In this document: one piece after another, positions 1 through 7,780 of the stretch | Layout: each line of letters starts with the position of its first letter | Numbering within the stretch: position 1 is the stretch's first letter | Assembly (NCBI GenBank): GCA_041688385.1 | Contig: JBDNIH010000168.1 | Coordinates: 22,705 to 86,704, forward strand | Origin: UBA7662 sp041688385 | Lineage (GTDB): Bacteria; Bacteroidota; Bacteroidia; UBA7662 | Direction of reading: 5' to 3' | DNA length: 64,000 nucleotides | Position numbers and translations under genes: made by a program | The notes under the pieces: model-generated | Database searches by the model: none | What the model saw: only the letters and a program-made list of their open reading frames with translations | Told to the model about the DNA's origin: nothing

Positions 1-1
1 G

Positions 2-166
2 ATTATCAACTATCACAATCTTGAGTTTAGCACCATAGAAACTTTTATCCTCACCGATGAAGGCCTAGCCTGCTTGAGTTGTAAACCCAGATCCACCAAT
101 ACAGAAGAGGCCGACGAAGCGCTAGCACCTTTGCCAACAGCTCCGGATGCACCGGCAACCTTATAG
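2..166 (+). CDS. C-terminal end of an unrecognised protein (cut by window start)
   Basis: An open frame enters from the left edge and stops at TAG 164-166, giving 54 residues of a C-terminus. It contains a CLSC motif and then an acidic, Pro/Ala-rich tail ending APATL. No family is recognisable. A strong terminator-like hairpin about 95 bases downstream fits this being the last gene of a transcript. The frame is supported by its codon use and by the absence of stops in the other frames' favour only weakly, so identity is unknown. Confidence 0.5.
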   Translation: MINYHNLEFSTIETFILTDEGLACLSCKPRSTNTEEADEALAPLPTAPDAPATL

Positions 167-256
167 ACGAAACGCAACTAACGGCTGAAAATTAGGCGTT
201 GGTATGCGAAAGAATACAGACAGGTTTATTCCTGTTGGTATTGACCAGATTTCGCT

Positions 257-774
257 TCAAAACCCTGTCGTCGCGAGATGGCAGGGTTTGTTTTTACCCT
301 CGATTTTTCCTTGCAGCATACCATTTAGCTGGGTTTTATTAATATACCGGGTGATATTATCTATTTGTTCCTGTTTAAAAATAACCTTGAAATAATACGA
401 GCGCTGCCATTTAAACAGGGCACAGCCTGCCAAATGAATCCATTTGCTGGAGGGGGTCTTGTAGGCGCCTATTAGTTGTGATACAAAATGATTTTTGATG
501 GTGGGAGAAGGGTTTTGTCGTATGGAATGTGAATTAATGCGCGCGTATGATCCGGCATAATTACAAAGGCAACCACCGTAACGTAGGGATATTGTTTTTC
601 CAACCACAACCATTGTTGGTGTGCAATCTGGCCATTGGCATTCAGTTGCATGCCCTTGCTATTCAGCTCGCCAAATAGAAGAAATCGATCCTATATGCCT
701 GTTGTAACCTAATACAACCCATCCGACCGGTAATTAAACCCGGGATGCCGCAGGCGTTTTTGGTATTGCTCCAT
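257..774 (-). pseudogene. Decayed REP-associated tyrosine transposase (RAYT, IS200-like Y1 family)
   Basis: Read from an ATG at 774 on the minus strand, a frame gives the typical RAYT opening (Gly-Phe-Asn-Tyr..., then VTTG, RFLLFGEL, MQLN, GQIA, PYV, FVIMPDH). It carries two in-frame TAG codons near codons 22 and 28. Around 499-524 the match jumps to a second frame, which continues with NPSPTIK, IGAYKTPSSKWI, KWQRSYYFKVI and ITRYINKT, the C-terminal half of the family including the region of the catalytic Tyr. The metal-binding HxH of the HUH site reads H-T-R, so one catalytic His is lost. Homology fades near 320, although the frame runs to 257. Clearly non-functional. RAYTs are single-copy domesticated transposases tied to REP palindromes; two palindromes lie just upstream at 801-907. 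Confidence 0.85.
260..295 (+). terminator. Intrinsic terminator with GNRA-type loop
   Basis: In RNA, bases 260-272 pair with 277-289 as a continuous 13-bp stem (11 Watson-Crick pairs plus two G-U wobbles). The loop is GCGA, a GNRA tetraloop. A U-rich tract (TTTGTTTTT) follows to 295. It lies downstream of the unknown gene ending at 166 and at the 3' edge of the RAYT remnant on the other strand. Confidence 0.75.
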
Positions 775-800
775 GTTTCCGTTCCCTACGTTCCCGAAAC

Positions 801-824
801 CGGATTGCCATACCGGCAATTCCG
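801..824. repeat. Short palindrome next to the RAYT remnant
   Basis: CGGATTGCC (801-809) is complementary to GGCAATTCCG (815-824) apart from one bulged T; the loop is ATACC. It is a possible REP-like element because of the adjacent RAYT remnant, but no second copy was noticed in this window, so the assignment is weak. Confidence 0.3.
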
Positions 825-874
825 ATTTGGTATTCATAATGCTGCGGCACAGCGCCCATATTGTGGTTTTTTAA

Positions 875-907
875 TGCCACGCGGCACCGTCATGGCATAT
901 CGTGGCA
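875..907. repeat. Second palindrome between RAYT remnant and corA
   Basis: TGCCACG (875-881) and CGTGGCA (901-907) form a 7-bp inverted repeat with a 19-base interior. It lies between the 3' end of corA and the RAYT remnant. It could be a REP-like remnant or a weak corA 3' structure; on the corA strand it is not followed by a T tract. Confidence 0.25.
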
Positions 908-923
908 ACGGCGTTTTTTCAAA

Positions 924-2033
924 TCACCATTTCCCAAACCAACCGCGGCGCCAAAACAATAACAATAAACCTACAGCGGCAAAAAACATAAAAGCCAAAA
1001 CAGATACATAGCCATGAGGACTATACAATTCTGGCATATTCCAAGGAAGGGGGCTGCCGTCTTTGGCCTCCCGGGCGAAATTCATGCCGTACAAACCAGC
1101 GATAAAACTGAGCGGTATAAATATGGCCGATAACATCGTGAGCACCTTCATGATTTCATTCATGCGGTTACTAACATTGGCCATATACAAATCCATTAAA
1201 TTGGCGGCGACTTCTCGGTAGTTCTCAACGAGGTCCATCAAGGTGCCGAGGTGGTCGTATAAATCGTGGAGGTATATCTCGAGATTGTCCTGTTTGTTGA
1301 GGTGGTTGTGCCGGATGAGAGTATTAATTTTTTCGCGTTCTGGCCACACGATGCGCCGCACATCCATGAGCTCATGCTTTAGCTCAAGTATCAGGTTGCG
1401 GTGTTTGCGTTGCGCAGTGTCAAGTAGCTGATTTTCGAGTTTTTCAAGTTGCTGGTCGATGTCGGAGACGACCGAAAAGTAATTATCAACCACCGCATCA
1501 AATATCGCGTAAAGTAGGTATTCCGATTTCCGCGTACGCATGGGCATCCGTTCGTCGCGTATGCGGTTGCGAACCGGTTCTAGCACATCGTCGTAGGTGT
1601 GTTGTATGGTAAGGAGTACGTTATCGCATAGAAAAAGACTAAGCTGTTCGTTATACAATTTACGGCCATCGGGACTGTACAACATCCGACTGATAGCATA
1701 GAGGTGGCCAAAATTATACTCCACCTTGGGTTGCTGCTGACTGCCAATGTCTTCAAGTTCCAGTGGGTGAATGTTGAATTTTTTTTCGAGCCAGACATAC
1801 AATTCTGGGTCTTTGATCCCTCGAATATCTACCCAAATAGTATGTTCGGGGTGAAGACTGATAATTTCTTCGACACGACCATAGTTGATGTCCTTTTCTT
1901 CGAGGTGGTAGCCAGGTTGGTGGGCATGGACAAAAATGCGGGTGGCAAGCGCATTGGTAGGTATAAAAATGGTACCCGGCTTAGCGCCAATTTTAGCTTT
2001 GTTGTACCGGAAACGGCTGCGGCGCTGACTCAT
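924..2033 (-). CDS. corA: CorA-type magnesium/cobalt channel
   Basis: This 369-residue protein matches the CorA family: a cytoplasmic alpha/beta N-terminal domain, a long helical stalk (about residues 180-300), and two C-terminal membrane helices. The signature GMN sits at residues 316-318 at the end of TM1, and the chain ends in the basic tail WRRGWFGKW. Family members are homopentameric inner-membrane channels for Mg2+ (also Co2+ or Ni2+). The loop after GMN contains acidic residues and a Pro-Trp-Asn. The gene is monocistronic and divergent from the secreted-protein gene at 2096. A near-consensus -7 box lies five bases before its ATG, so the transcript may be almost leaderless. Confidence 0.95.
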   Translation of the reverse strand: MSQRRSRFRYNKAKIGAKPGTIFIPTNALATRIFVHAHQPGYHLEEKDINYGRVEEIISLHPEHTIWVDIRGIKDPELYVWLEKKFNIHPLELEDIGSQQQPKVEYNFGHLYAISRMLYSPDGRKLYNEQLSLFLCDNVLLTIQHTYDDVLEPVRNRIRDERMPMRTRKSEYLLYAIFDAVVDNYFSVVSDIDQQLEKLENQLLDTAQRKHRNLILELKHELMDVRRIVWPEREKINTLIRHNHLNKQDNLEIYLHDLYDHLGTLMDLVENYREVAANLMDLYMANVSNRMNEIMKVLTMLSAIFIPLSFIAGLYGMNFAREAKDGSPLPWNMPELYSPHGYVSVLAFMFFAAVGLLLLFWRRGWFGKW

Positions 2034-2038
2034 ATCCC

Positions 2039-2046
2039 TAAAGATA
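2039..2046 (-). promoter_or_regulatory. Candidate -7 promoter box of corA
   Basis: Read on the minus strand this is TATCTTTA, one mismatch from the Bacteroidota TAnnTTTG box. It lies five bases before the corA ATG at 2033. No convincing -33 TTG was seen. Confidence 0.45.
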
Positions 2047-2095
2047 GGAAAGCCGCTTCATACGTGCTTAGCCCCTTTTGCGTTATCTTCGTCTT

Positions 2096-3352
2096 ATGCG
2101 TTTTTATCTCACTTTATTGTTTTTGTTACTGGCCATTCATGGCTCTGCCAGTCAGTTGTTGATTTCTATGGATCAGGCGCAAAAAAACCATCTCAAGGCC
2201 TATGGAATCGCGTATTGGTGTCTTGAGCGGGATTTGGAGGTGAACTGGATGCTCAATTACCGCGGGGGCAGTTTCAGCATGGCGCATACCATTACCTTAG
2301 AACAAGAATGCCGCATTCGAGGGGTAAGCTTTGAAATTTTACCGGATGTAAGCTATCAGCAAATTGTAGCACGAATGGCCGATCCAGAGGTGAATATGGA
2401 CCTAGTGAAGCTCGAAAAAGCACCTAAAATTGCTGTCTATTCCCCAAAAACCAAACAACCCTGGGACGATGCCGTAACCCTCGCCCTGACCTATGCCGAA
2501 ATCCCCTATGATGTCATCTTCGACGAAGAAATGATGGACGGCAAGCTGCCACTCTATGACTGGTTGCACCTTCATCACGAAGATTTTACCGGTCAGTTTG
2601 GTCGTTTTTATGCCTCCTTCAAAGATGCCCCCTGGTACCAAGCCGAGGTAAAATCAAACAACGAAACCGCCCGAAAATATGGCTTTAGCAAAGTATCACA
2701 ACTTAAACTGGCCGTTGCTCACCGCATCCGAGATTTTGTAACCGGCGGCGGATTTTTATTTGCCATGTGCTCAGCTACCGACACCTATGACATTGCCCTC
2801 TCTGCCGAGGGCGTAGACATCTGCGAAAGTATGTACGATGGTGACCCCATCGATCCGCAAGCCCAGCGGAAGCTAGATTTTAGCAAAACATTCGCCTTTC
2901 AGAACTACCGACTCACCCGCAACCCCTTCGAATACGAATACTCCGATATCGATGCCACCCAAACACGTGGATTTATACCTGAACAAAATGATATGTTTAG
3001 CCTATTTGAGTTTTCTGCCAAATGGGACCCGATTCCTACCATGTTGTGCCAAAATCACACCCAAGTCATCAAAGGTTTTATGGGGCAAACCACCGCCTTC
3101 CGCACAGAAGTGATGAAATCGAACGTGCTCATCCTCGGTGAAAGCAAAGCCCTAGGTGAGGCTAGATATATCCACGGGGAATACGGCAAAGGCACCTGGA
3201 CATTTTACGGTGGCCACGACCCAGAAGATTACCAACACCTGGTAGGCGAACCACCAACAGACTTAAACCTGCACCCCAACAGCCCCGGCTACCGCCTGAT
3301 TCTGAACAACATTCTGTTCCCAGCTGCAAAAAAGAAAAAGCAGAAAACCTGA
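2096..3352 (+). CDS. Secreted conserved Bacteroidota protein of unknown function (often mislabelled asparagine synthetase B)
   Basis: A 418-residue protein with a clear signal peptide (about 19 residues, ending near GSAS-Q). The mature start LLISMDQAQKNHLKAYGIAYW, the NYRGGSF motif and the GGGFLFAMCSATD stretch recall a family common in Bacteroidota genomes that databases often name asparagine synthetase B. I see neither the N-terminal Cys nucleophile of class II amidotransferases nor an ATP-pyrophosphatase PP-loop, so that name is not supported. The alternating beta/alpha pattern around residues 105-160 and the GGGFLFAMCSA turn suggest a ThuA or class I amidotransferase-like Rossmann fold, but this is inference. 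The ATG at 2096 is chosen because it begins the signal peptide; an in-frame TTG at 2078 would add six charged residues in front of it. The C-terminus is very Lys-rich. Confidence 0.75.
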   Translation: MRFYLTLLFLLLAIHGSASQLLISMDQAQKNHLKAYGIAYWCLERDLEVNWMLNYRGGSFSMAHTITLEQECRIRGVSFEILPDVSYQQIVARMADPEVNMDLVKLEKAPKIAVYSPKTKQPWDDAVTLALTYAEIPYDVIFDEEMMDGKLPLYDWLHLHHEDFTGQFGRFYASFKDAPWYQAEVKSNNETARKYGFSKVSQLKLAVAHRIRDFVTGGGFLFAMCSATDTYDIALSAEGVDICESMYDGDPIDPQAQRKLDFSKTFAFQNYRLTRNPFEYEYSDIDATQTRGFIPEQNDMFSLFEFSAKWDPIPTMLCQNHTQVIKGFMGQTTAFRTEVMKSNVLILGESKALGEARYIHGEYGKGTWTFYGGHDPEDYQHLVGEPPTDLNLHPNSPGYRLILNNILFPAAKKKKQKT

Positions 3353-3922
3353 GCGAAATCGAAATCACCATCTAAGCGGCAGTTGAGCGAAGCCGAAACC
3401 ATCGTTTTGTAGGCACACGCCACCGCGTCCTACTATTAATATCCTGCTACAGCAAACCAGCCTTAACCTGTTCCGCAGCCTTGTCCTTCAACGAGCTGAT
3501 ATCTATTTCCTGCAGACCCGCAGGGGTAGTCAATTTGAGCACAAAAGATATAGAGCTGATATCCGTTACAGCTGAGCGCTCAACGGTATGAATGGATTTT
3601 ATGCTTGGTAATTACCAGCTAATGTTTTGACTGTCCCAGCTAACGAAAAATTGAGGTTGAAAGCCGTGTTCATAAATAACACGGAGCCAAGGTATAAAAG
3701 TGATTGTTGCGTTTTTCAAGATATGCTTCGCCAATTCAGCACCATTCCTTGTTGTGCTACAGCCAATCCATCTTGCGTAAGTAGGTATATGCCAACCAAC
3801 AACAATACCGATTTAAGTGCGGTATTCCACAAAGACGGTATGGGGATTTCAATGCGTTCCATTCAATCCATTTGAGGCTAAAATACCACAGTCGAAGAAA
3901 GGTGTAAACGGTATTGCAGTAC
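3353..3922. other. 570-base stretch with no intact gene
   Basis: No convincing intact gene was found on either strand. On the minus strand there are broken reading-frame pieces (see 3447-3862). No terminator hairpin with a clear T tract was seen after the gene ending at 3352, nor after the porin gene ending at 3923. Confidence 0.5.
3447..3862 (-). pseudogene. Possible remnant of a small membrane protein
   Basis: From an ATG at 3862 the minus strand encodes ERIEIPIP followed by a hydrophobic helix (SVLLLVGIYLL) and then TGA at 3716-3718. The same frame continues for about 30 sensible residues to another stop. A shifted frame then gives SIKSIHTVERSAVTDISSISFVLKL ending at TAG 3447-3449, which reads like the tail of a PH-like small membrane protein. 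One in-frame stop plus a frame change would connect the pieces. No family is firmly recognised, so this is a suggestion only. Confidence 0.25.
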
Positions 3923-5806
3923 TCAATTGTAAAACCCCCAACTCACCCCAAAACGAAAGGCCCTGCCATACATCGGGTACAATGGGGTAGCAAATACGTT
4001 CGGCCTCGGAAACCCTTGATTGGCATGCTCAAAACGGGCAAACAAACGGGTGCGTTTTACTTTGATGGCGGCAAATACATCAATTATGGGGTAATTCCCA
4101 ATTCGTAAACTGTCCTGTAATACAAATTGCCCCGTTTCGGGTCGGAAGGCTTCGGCGCGGTAGCTGGTGTTAAAACGGATTTCTGTACCTACTTGAATCA
4201 TCCAGCCGGTTTTAAAATGGTGCTCAAAATGCAACATGTCGTGGCTCGCAAAAGTGGGTATGCGCACCAAGCCATTGTTGGTTTGTTGCAGACTGTGGTT
4301 GATGTTCAGATGCATTTTCCAAATTTTCAAGTGGGTGCCATAACGCAACTGAAGCACATTGATGTTGCCATTTTGTTGAAAGGGACGACCGTCGCTCGCA
4401 TAAAAAATACCATTTTCGAGCTGGTTGGCGGTTATACTCGTCCAAAGTATCGGAAGATCAATCCGTATCCCAAGTTGTTGCTGGCGTATGCTGCCAAAGG
4501 TTTGGTTCCAGGCGTGGTGGTTGCTCAGAAAACGCAGGCTGATCAAATCAGGGTTTTGTAAGCGGCTATCGATGGTAAAGCTGAGCTTGACTTGGCTGAA
4601 GGTAAGCTTACTTTCAAAATTGGCGGCGTAAGTTGCTGCTTGCAGACTGTGATAGGGCGTTGCTGTGAATAACAACACATTTTTAAAACGACCCAACTGG
4701 TGCCGAATTTCACCATCAAAACCTGCCAGGGTGTAGTTTTCGCGACCATAGCCTAAATCAGCAGCACCATGTCCAAAACGGCCGTTTAGCTGCCATTGTA
4801 GGTGCGCAAACGGACTTTCGCTGCCAATACCTAGAATGTGGCTAAAAGTTTCGAGGCCGGTGGTGTCGAAAGTGGTTGTGCTGTCACGTAAAATACCTGG
4901 ATAATAGGCGATACCTTGGAGTGGGCTGAGGTCGGTATAGCGGTAGTATTCGCGGCTAAAGTCGAAACGATGGAAAAGCCGCAGTCCTTGAAAACTGCTA
5001 TCAGCACCACTCAGGCGGTAATATTGGCTAATTTGTATCGTCCGCTGGTTATGTCGTGAAGTGGCGGCGGTTAGGTTTGTAGGTACACTTAGCGGATTAA
5101 ATGCAACGGTGGTATCAAACAAAGTGCCCAACCGAATGCCTCCATTTTGCTCATCGAGCCGGTTGTTGTTGCTGTAATTTATAAAAGCAGCGTAACGGTG
5201 GCCCGGCAATTTAAATGAGGCAAATAAGCGCAGACTTTTATTGTTTGTGGCCTGGTTGAGATAAAATCCTTCCGACGACAATAGCCTATATTCTGCACCA
5301 ACATTAAAGCTTTCACCTATGTTTTGGGTATGAAACGCCTTAAAATGTTGCTGTACGGTACCTCCTGTCATGAAGTCGATCACCGTTAGTGGTTTATTTA
5401 CCTGCCAGTATTCATTGGTAGCTGGAGTGAAGCCCACATCATAAATTTCGTATTGCCTAAAACCGAGTCGGATAGGAGCGTAATTGCCGAGTTCATAAGT
5501 CAGCGGTTGAGCAAAACTGCCTAATATTCCGCCGGTTTGTATCATTTTCAACGCCTTTTGTGAAGGGTCGTACCACTGTGCGCCCAATAAGGTAGTGTCT
5601 GGACTTCGTGAAAAAGTGGTGTCGAAACCAAAATCGGTTACTAAAAAACGCCGAAGAATCAGGTCTTTTTCATCTACATCCAAAGTGTCGGTTTGGGTGG
5701 TATTGCCCATACTCTGAGCAGCAGCATTTGCGCTGAGTATAATCAGCCCTAACAAGCCAAATAAAACTACTGAAATAACTGAAAGACGAAAAAATCCCAA
5801 GCTCAT
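3923..5806 (-). CDS. Putative outer-membrane porin (Porin_10 type)
   Basis: A 627-residue protein with a long N-terminal signal segment ending near NAAAQS. It is followed by an acidic plug-like stretch and then many amphipathic beta-strands with aromatic girdles. The chain ends FRFGVSWGFYN, an aromatic-terminated last strand typical of outer-membrane barrels. The segments GGTVQQHFKAFHTQNIGE and NQATNNKSLRLF fit the Bacteroidota putative-porin family (Porin_10). It would sit in the outer membrane as a diffusion channel; the substrate is unknown. It is the last gene of lpxK-pnp-porin, starting three bases after the phosphorylase stop, which suggests translational coupling and joint regulation with envelope assembly. 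Confidence 0.8.
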   Translation of the reverse strand: MSLGFFRLSVISVVLFGLLGLIILSANAAAQSMGNTTQTDTLDVDEKDLILRRFLVTDFGFDTTFSRSPDTTLLGAQWYDPSQKALKMIQTGGILGSFAQPLTYELGNYAPIRLGFRQYEIYDVGFTPATNEYWQVNKPLTVIDFMTGGTVQQHFKAFHTQNIGESFNVGAEYRLLSSEGFYLNQATNNKSLRLFASFKLPGHRYAAFINYSNNNRLDEQNGGIRLGTLFDTTVAFNPLSVPTNLTAATSRHNQRTIQISQYYRLSGADSSFQGLRLFHRFDFSREYYRYTDLSPLQGIAYYPGILRDSTTTFDTTGLETFSHILGIGSESPFAHLQWQLNGRFGHGAADLGYGRENYTLAGFDGEIRHQLGRFKNVLLFTATPYHSLQAATYAANFESKLTFSQVKLSFTIDSRLQNPDLISLRFLSNHHAWNQTFGSIRQQQLGIRIDLPILWTSITANQLENGIFYASDGRPFQQNGNINVLQLRYGTHLKIWKMHLNINHSLQQTNNGLVRIPTFASHDMLHFEHHFKTGWMIQVGTEIRFNTSYRAEAFRPETGQFVLQDSLRIGNYPIIDVFAAIKVKRTRLFARFEHANQGFPRPNVFATPLYPMYGRAFRFGVSWGFYN

Positions 5807-5808
5807 GC

Positions 5809-6621
5809 TTATAAATCTGCAATCAATGCTTTGATGATGAGCGACATATTGGGTTCCGCCTTTTTTGCGGCATCGATGATACTGGCAATGGTTACTTCCT
5901 CAGCTGAGGTCGGGAAACCTTGATCTGTGATTACCGAAAGGGCAAAACAAGGAATGCCCATTTGACGGGCTACTATTACTTCAGGCACCGTGCTCATACC
6001 CACTGCATCGGCTCCCAAACGGTGGAGGTAGCGGTATTCGGCCGGCGTTTCGAGCGCTGGCCCTTGCACAGCGGCATACACACCTGGTATAAGTTTGATG
6101 CCGTTTTTGGCGGCTATACCCATGGCTTTGTCGATGAGTTTGCGGTCATAGGGCTCCGACATCTGCGGAAAACGCGGGCCATATTCTGGCAGATGTAATC
6201 CCCGCAACGGATGTTCAGGTAACAGATTGATGTGGTCGTTGATGACCATCAGGTCCGAGACTTTCAATGCCGGATTCAGACCGCCAGATGCATTCGAAAC
6301 TATCAAGGTTTCTACCCCCAGATACTTCATCACCCGCACTGGGAAGGTGACCTGCTGCATGCTGTACCCTTCGTAATAATGAAAACGACCCGACATGACG
6401 ATCACCTCCTTACCTGCCAATTTGCCAAGGAGCAAACGGCCGCGGTGACTTTCGGTGGTAGAGATGGGGAAGTTCGGGATCTGCGAATAGGATATACTAT
6501 GCGACACTTCAACTTCATCGGCCAAAGAGCCGAGGCCAGTGCCTAATATGATGCCAATACGGGGTTTGATACCAATGCGCTCTTGCAGGTAATCAACGGT
6601 TTCTTTGATGGTACTTAACAT
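5809..6621 (-). CDS. punA: Purine nucleoside phosphorylase (trimeric PNP family)
   Basis: A 270-residue cytosolic enzyme of purine salvage that phosphorolyses inosine and guanosine to base plus (deoxy)ribose-1-phosphate. Visible motifs are the phosphate-binding GTGLGSLAD near the start, SHRGRLLLG, the SGRFHYYEGY segment, SNASGGLNP, the purine site around VQGPALETPAEY with the catalytic Glu, and VGMSTVPEVIVARQ. The start at ATG 6621 (MLSTIKETVDYL) gives the normal family length; it lies inside the 3' end of lpxK (29-base overlap). Longer in-frame extensions only read through lpxK. This places it in the low-molecular-mass homotrimer class. Confidence 0.93.
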   Translation of the reverse strand: MLSTIKETVDYLQERIGIKPRIGIILGTGLGSLADEVEVSHSISYSQIPNFPISTTESHRGRLLLGKLAGKEVIVMSGRFHYYEGYSMQQVTFPVRVMKYLGVETLIVSNASGGLNPALKVSDLMVINDHINLLPEHPLRGLHLPEYGPRFPQMSEPYDRKLIDKAMGIAAKNGIKLIPGVYAAVQGPALETPAEYRYLHRLGADAVGMSTVPEVIVARQMGIPCFALSVITDQGFPTSAEEVTIASIIDAAKKAEPNMSLIIKALIADL

Positions 6622-7657
6622 AAGCTTCGATTTTAGCGATGAAAGCCGCTCTATCGGCCTCATCAAAGCCGATTTCTATCGGCAGGCTGGCCAGTGGAAT
6701 CTGGTTAGTGACAAACCAGTCGCCAAAATCGCGAAGTTTTACGAAATCTTTCTCCGTTGTGAGCACTACTTTTTTTTCCGACTCAATTTCTTGCCATGCT
6801 TTGGCGATTTGTTTGAGCTGTTTTTTCCCATAATGCTGGTGATCGGCATAAGCAAGATGGGTATAGTTGATGTTCTTCGATTTTAACTTTTCGGTGAGCG
6901 AATGAGGGTTGGCAATGCCGGTTACCAATAATACATGGGTGTTTTTGTCGATGTTGAAGGTTTCAAATGGCTCCATAAATACCGGGTCGGTATAACGGAT
7001 ATGCGAAAAAATAACCAGCTGATGTGCGGCGGCGCCCACTTTGGTGAAGATGAATTTTTTGTCGTATACATTGATACGCGTAGGCGCTTTCGTGAATATA
7101 ATGATATCAGCGCGCCGGAAGCCCGAACGGAATTCTCTCAGCTTACCCACCGGTAAGAGCTGGTCGTTGTAATAGGGCTCGTTATAATCGCTAAGCAGAA
7201 TGTTGAGGTCGGCTTTCACCCGGCGGTGTTGGAAACCATCATCGAGAACCACAGCGGATAAAAGCGGATTCAGCGCATTGAGCTGTTCGATACCCGTTTT
7301 ACGGTCTTCACATACCGCCACCTGCACATCCGGCAGCTTAAGAAACATTTGAAAGGGCTCGTCACCCAAGGTATCGGCGTTGTCATCCGGACCGGCGAGG
7401 CGAAAACCACGGGTTTTGCGCTTATAACCCCGACTTAAAATAGCCACTGCTGGGAAACTCTCGGCCAGCATAGCGGCGATAAGTTCGGTATGCGGGGTTT
7501 TGCCAGTTCCGCCTACACTGAGATTTCCGATTTTGACGATTGCCTGGTCAAAACTAAAGGATTTTTTGATGCCAGCATCATAAAGTGAATGGCGTAGCCA
7601 GATTCCAAACCCATACAAAAGGGCAAAGGGGTACAATAAAAATTGGACTGGTCGCAT
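6593..7657 (-). CDS. lpxK: Tetraacyldisaccharide 4'-kinase (lipid A synthesis)
   Basis: LpxK phosphorylates the 4' position of the lipid A disaccharide precursor at the inner face of the cytoplasmic membrane. The 354-residue protein has the N-terminal hydrophobic membrane segment (PVQFLLYPFALLYGFGIW), the Walker A variant GNLSVGGTGKTP near residues 44-55, LSRGYKRKTRGF, and the LDDGFQHRRV motif shared by all LpxK proteins. It is the first gene of the lpxK-pnp-porin operon; its 3' end overlaps the phosphorylase start. A TACTTTTG box lies 37 bases upstream. Confidence 0.95.
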   Translation of the reverse strand: MRPVQFLLYPFALLYGFGIWLRHSLYDAGIKKSFSFDQAIVKIGNLSVGGTGKTPHTELIAAMLAESFPAVAILSRGYKRKTRGFRLAGPDDNADTLGDEPFQMFLKLPDVQVAVCEDRKTGIEQLNALNPLLSAVVLDDGFQHRRVKADLNILLSDYNEPYYNDQLLPVGKLREFRSGFRRADIIIFTKAPTRINVYDKKFIFTKVGAAAHQLVIFSHIRYTDPVFMEPFETFNIDKNTHVLLVTGIANPHSLTEKLKSKNINYTHLAYADHQHYGKKQLKQIAKAWQEIESEKKVVLTTEKDFVKLRDFGDWFVTNQIPLASLPIEIGFDEADRAAFIAKIEAYVKYHQRNR

Positions 7658-7694
7658 GATTGAACTCGAAGCTACACATTAGCAACAAAAAACC

Positions 7695-7702
7695 CAAAAG
7701 TA
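7695..7702 (-). promoter_or_regulatory. Candidate -7 promoter box of lpxK operon
   Basis: On the minus strand the sequence is TACTTTTG, an exact TAnnTTTG match, 37 bases before the lpxK ATG. It faces away from the Nif3 promoter box at 7769, so this 123-base gap carries divergent promoters. Confidence 0.55.
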
Positions 7703-7768
7703 GGCAAACCTTATCCGTATTTGTGGGTAGATAAACGTTTTATCGGCGGGGAGAAGCAGGGCATTTAG

Positions 7769-7776
7769 TATGTTTG
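7769..7776 (+). promoter_or_regulatory. Candidate -7 box directly at the nif3 start
   Basis: TATGTTTG exactly fits TAnnTTTG and ends only four bases before the ATG at 7781. The transcription start expected from the phylum consensus falls at or next to the A of ATG, predicting a leaderless mRNA. Confidence 0.5.
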
Positions 7777-7780
7777 CCGC

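Noticed and set aside
689..711. In-frame TAG codons in the RAYT remnant as recoded sense codons
   Set aside because: TAG works as a normal stop in neighbouring genes, and the same remnant also has a frameshift and a lost catalytic His.
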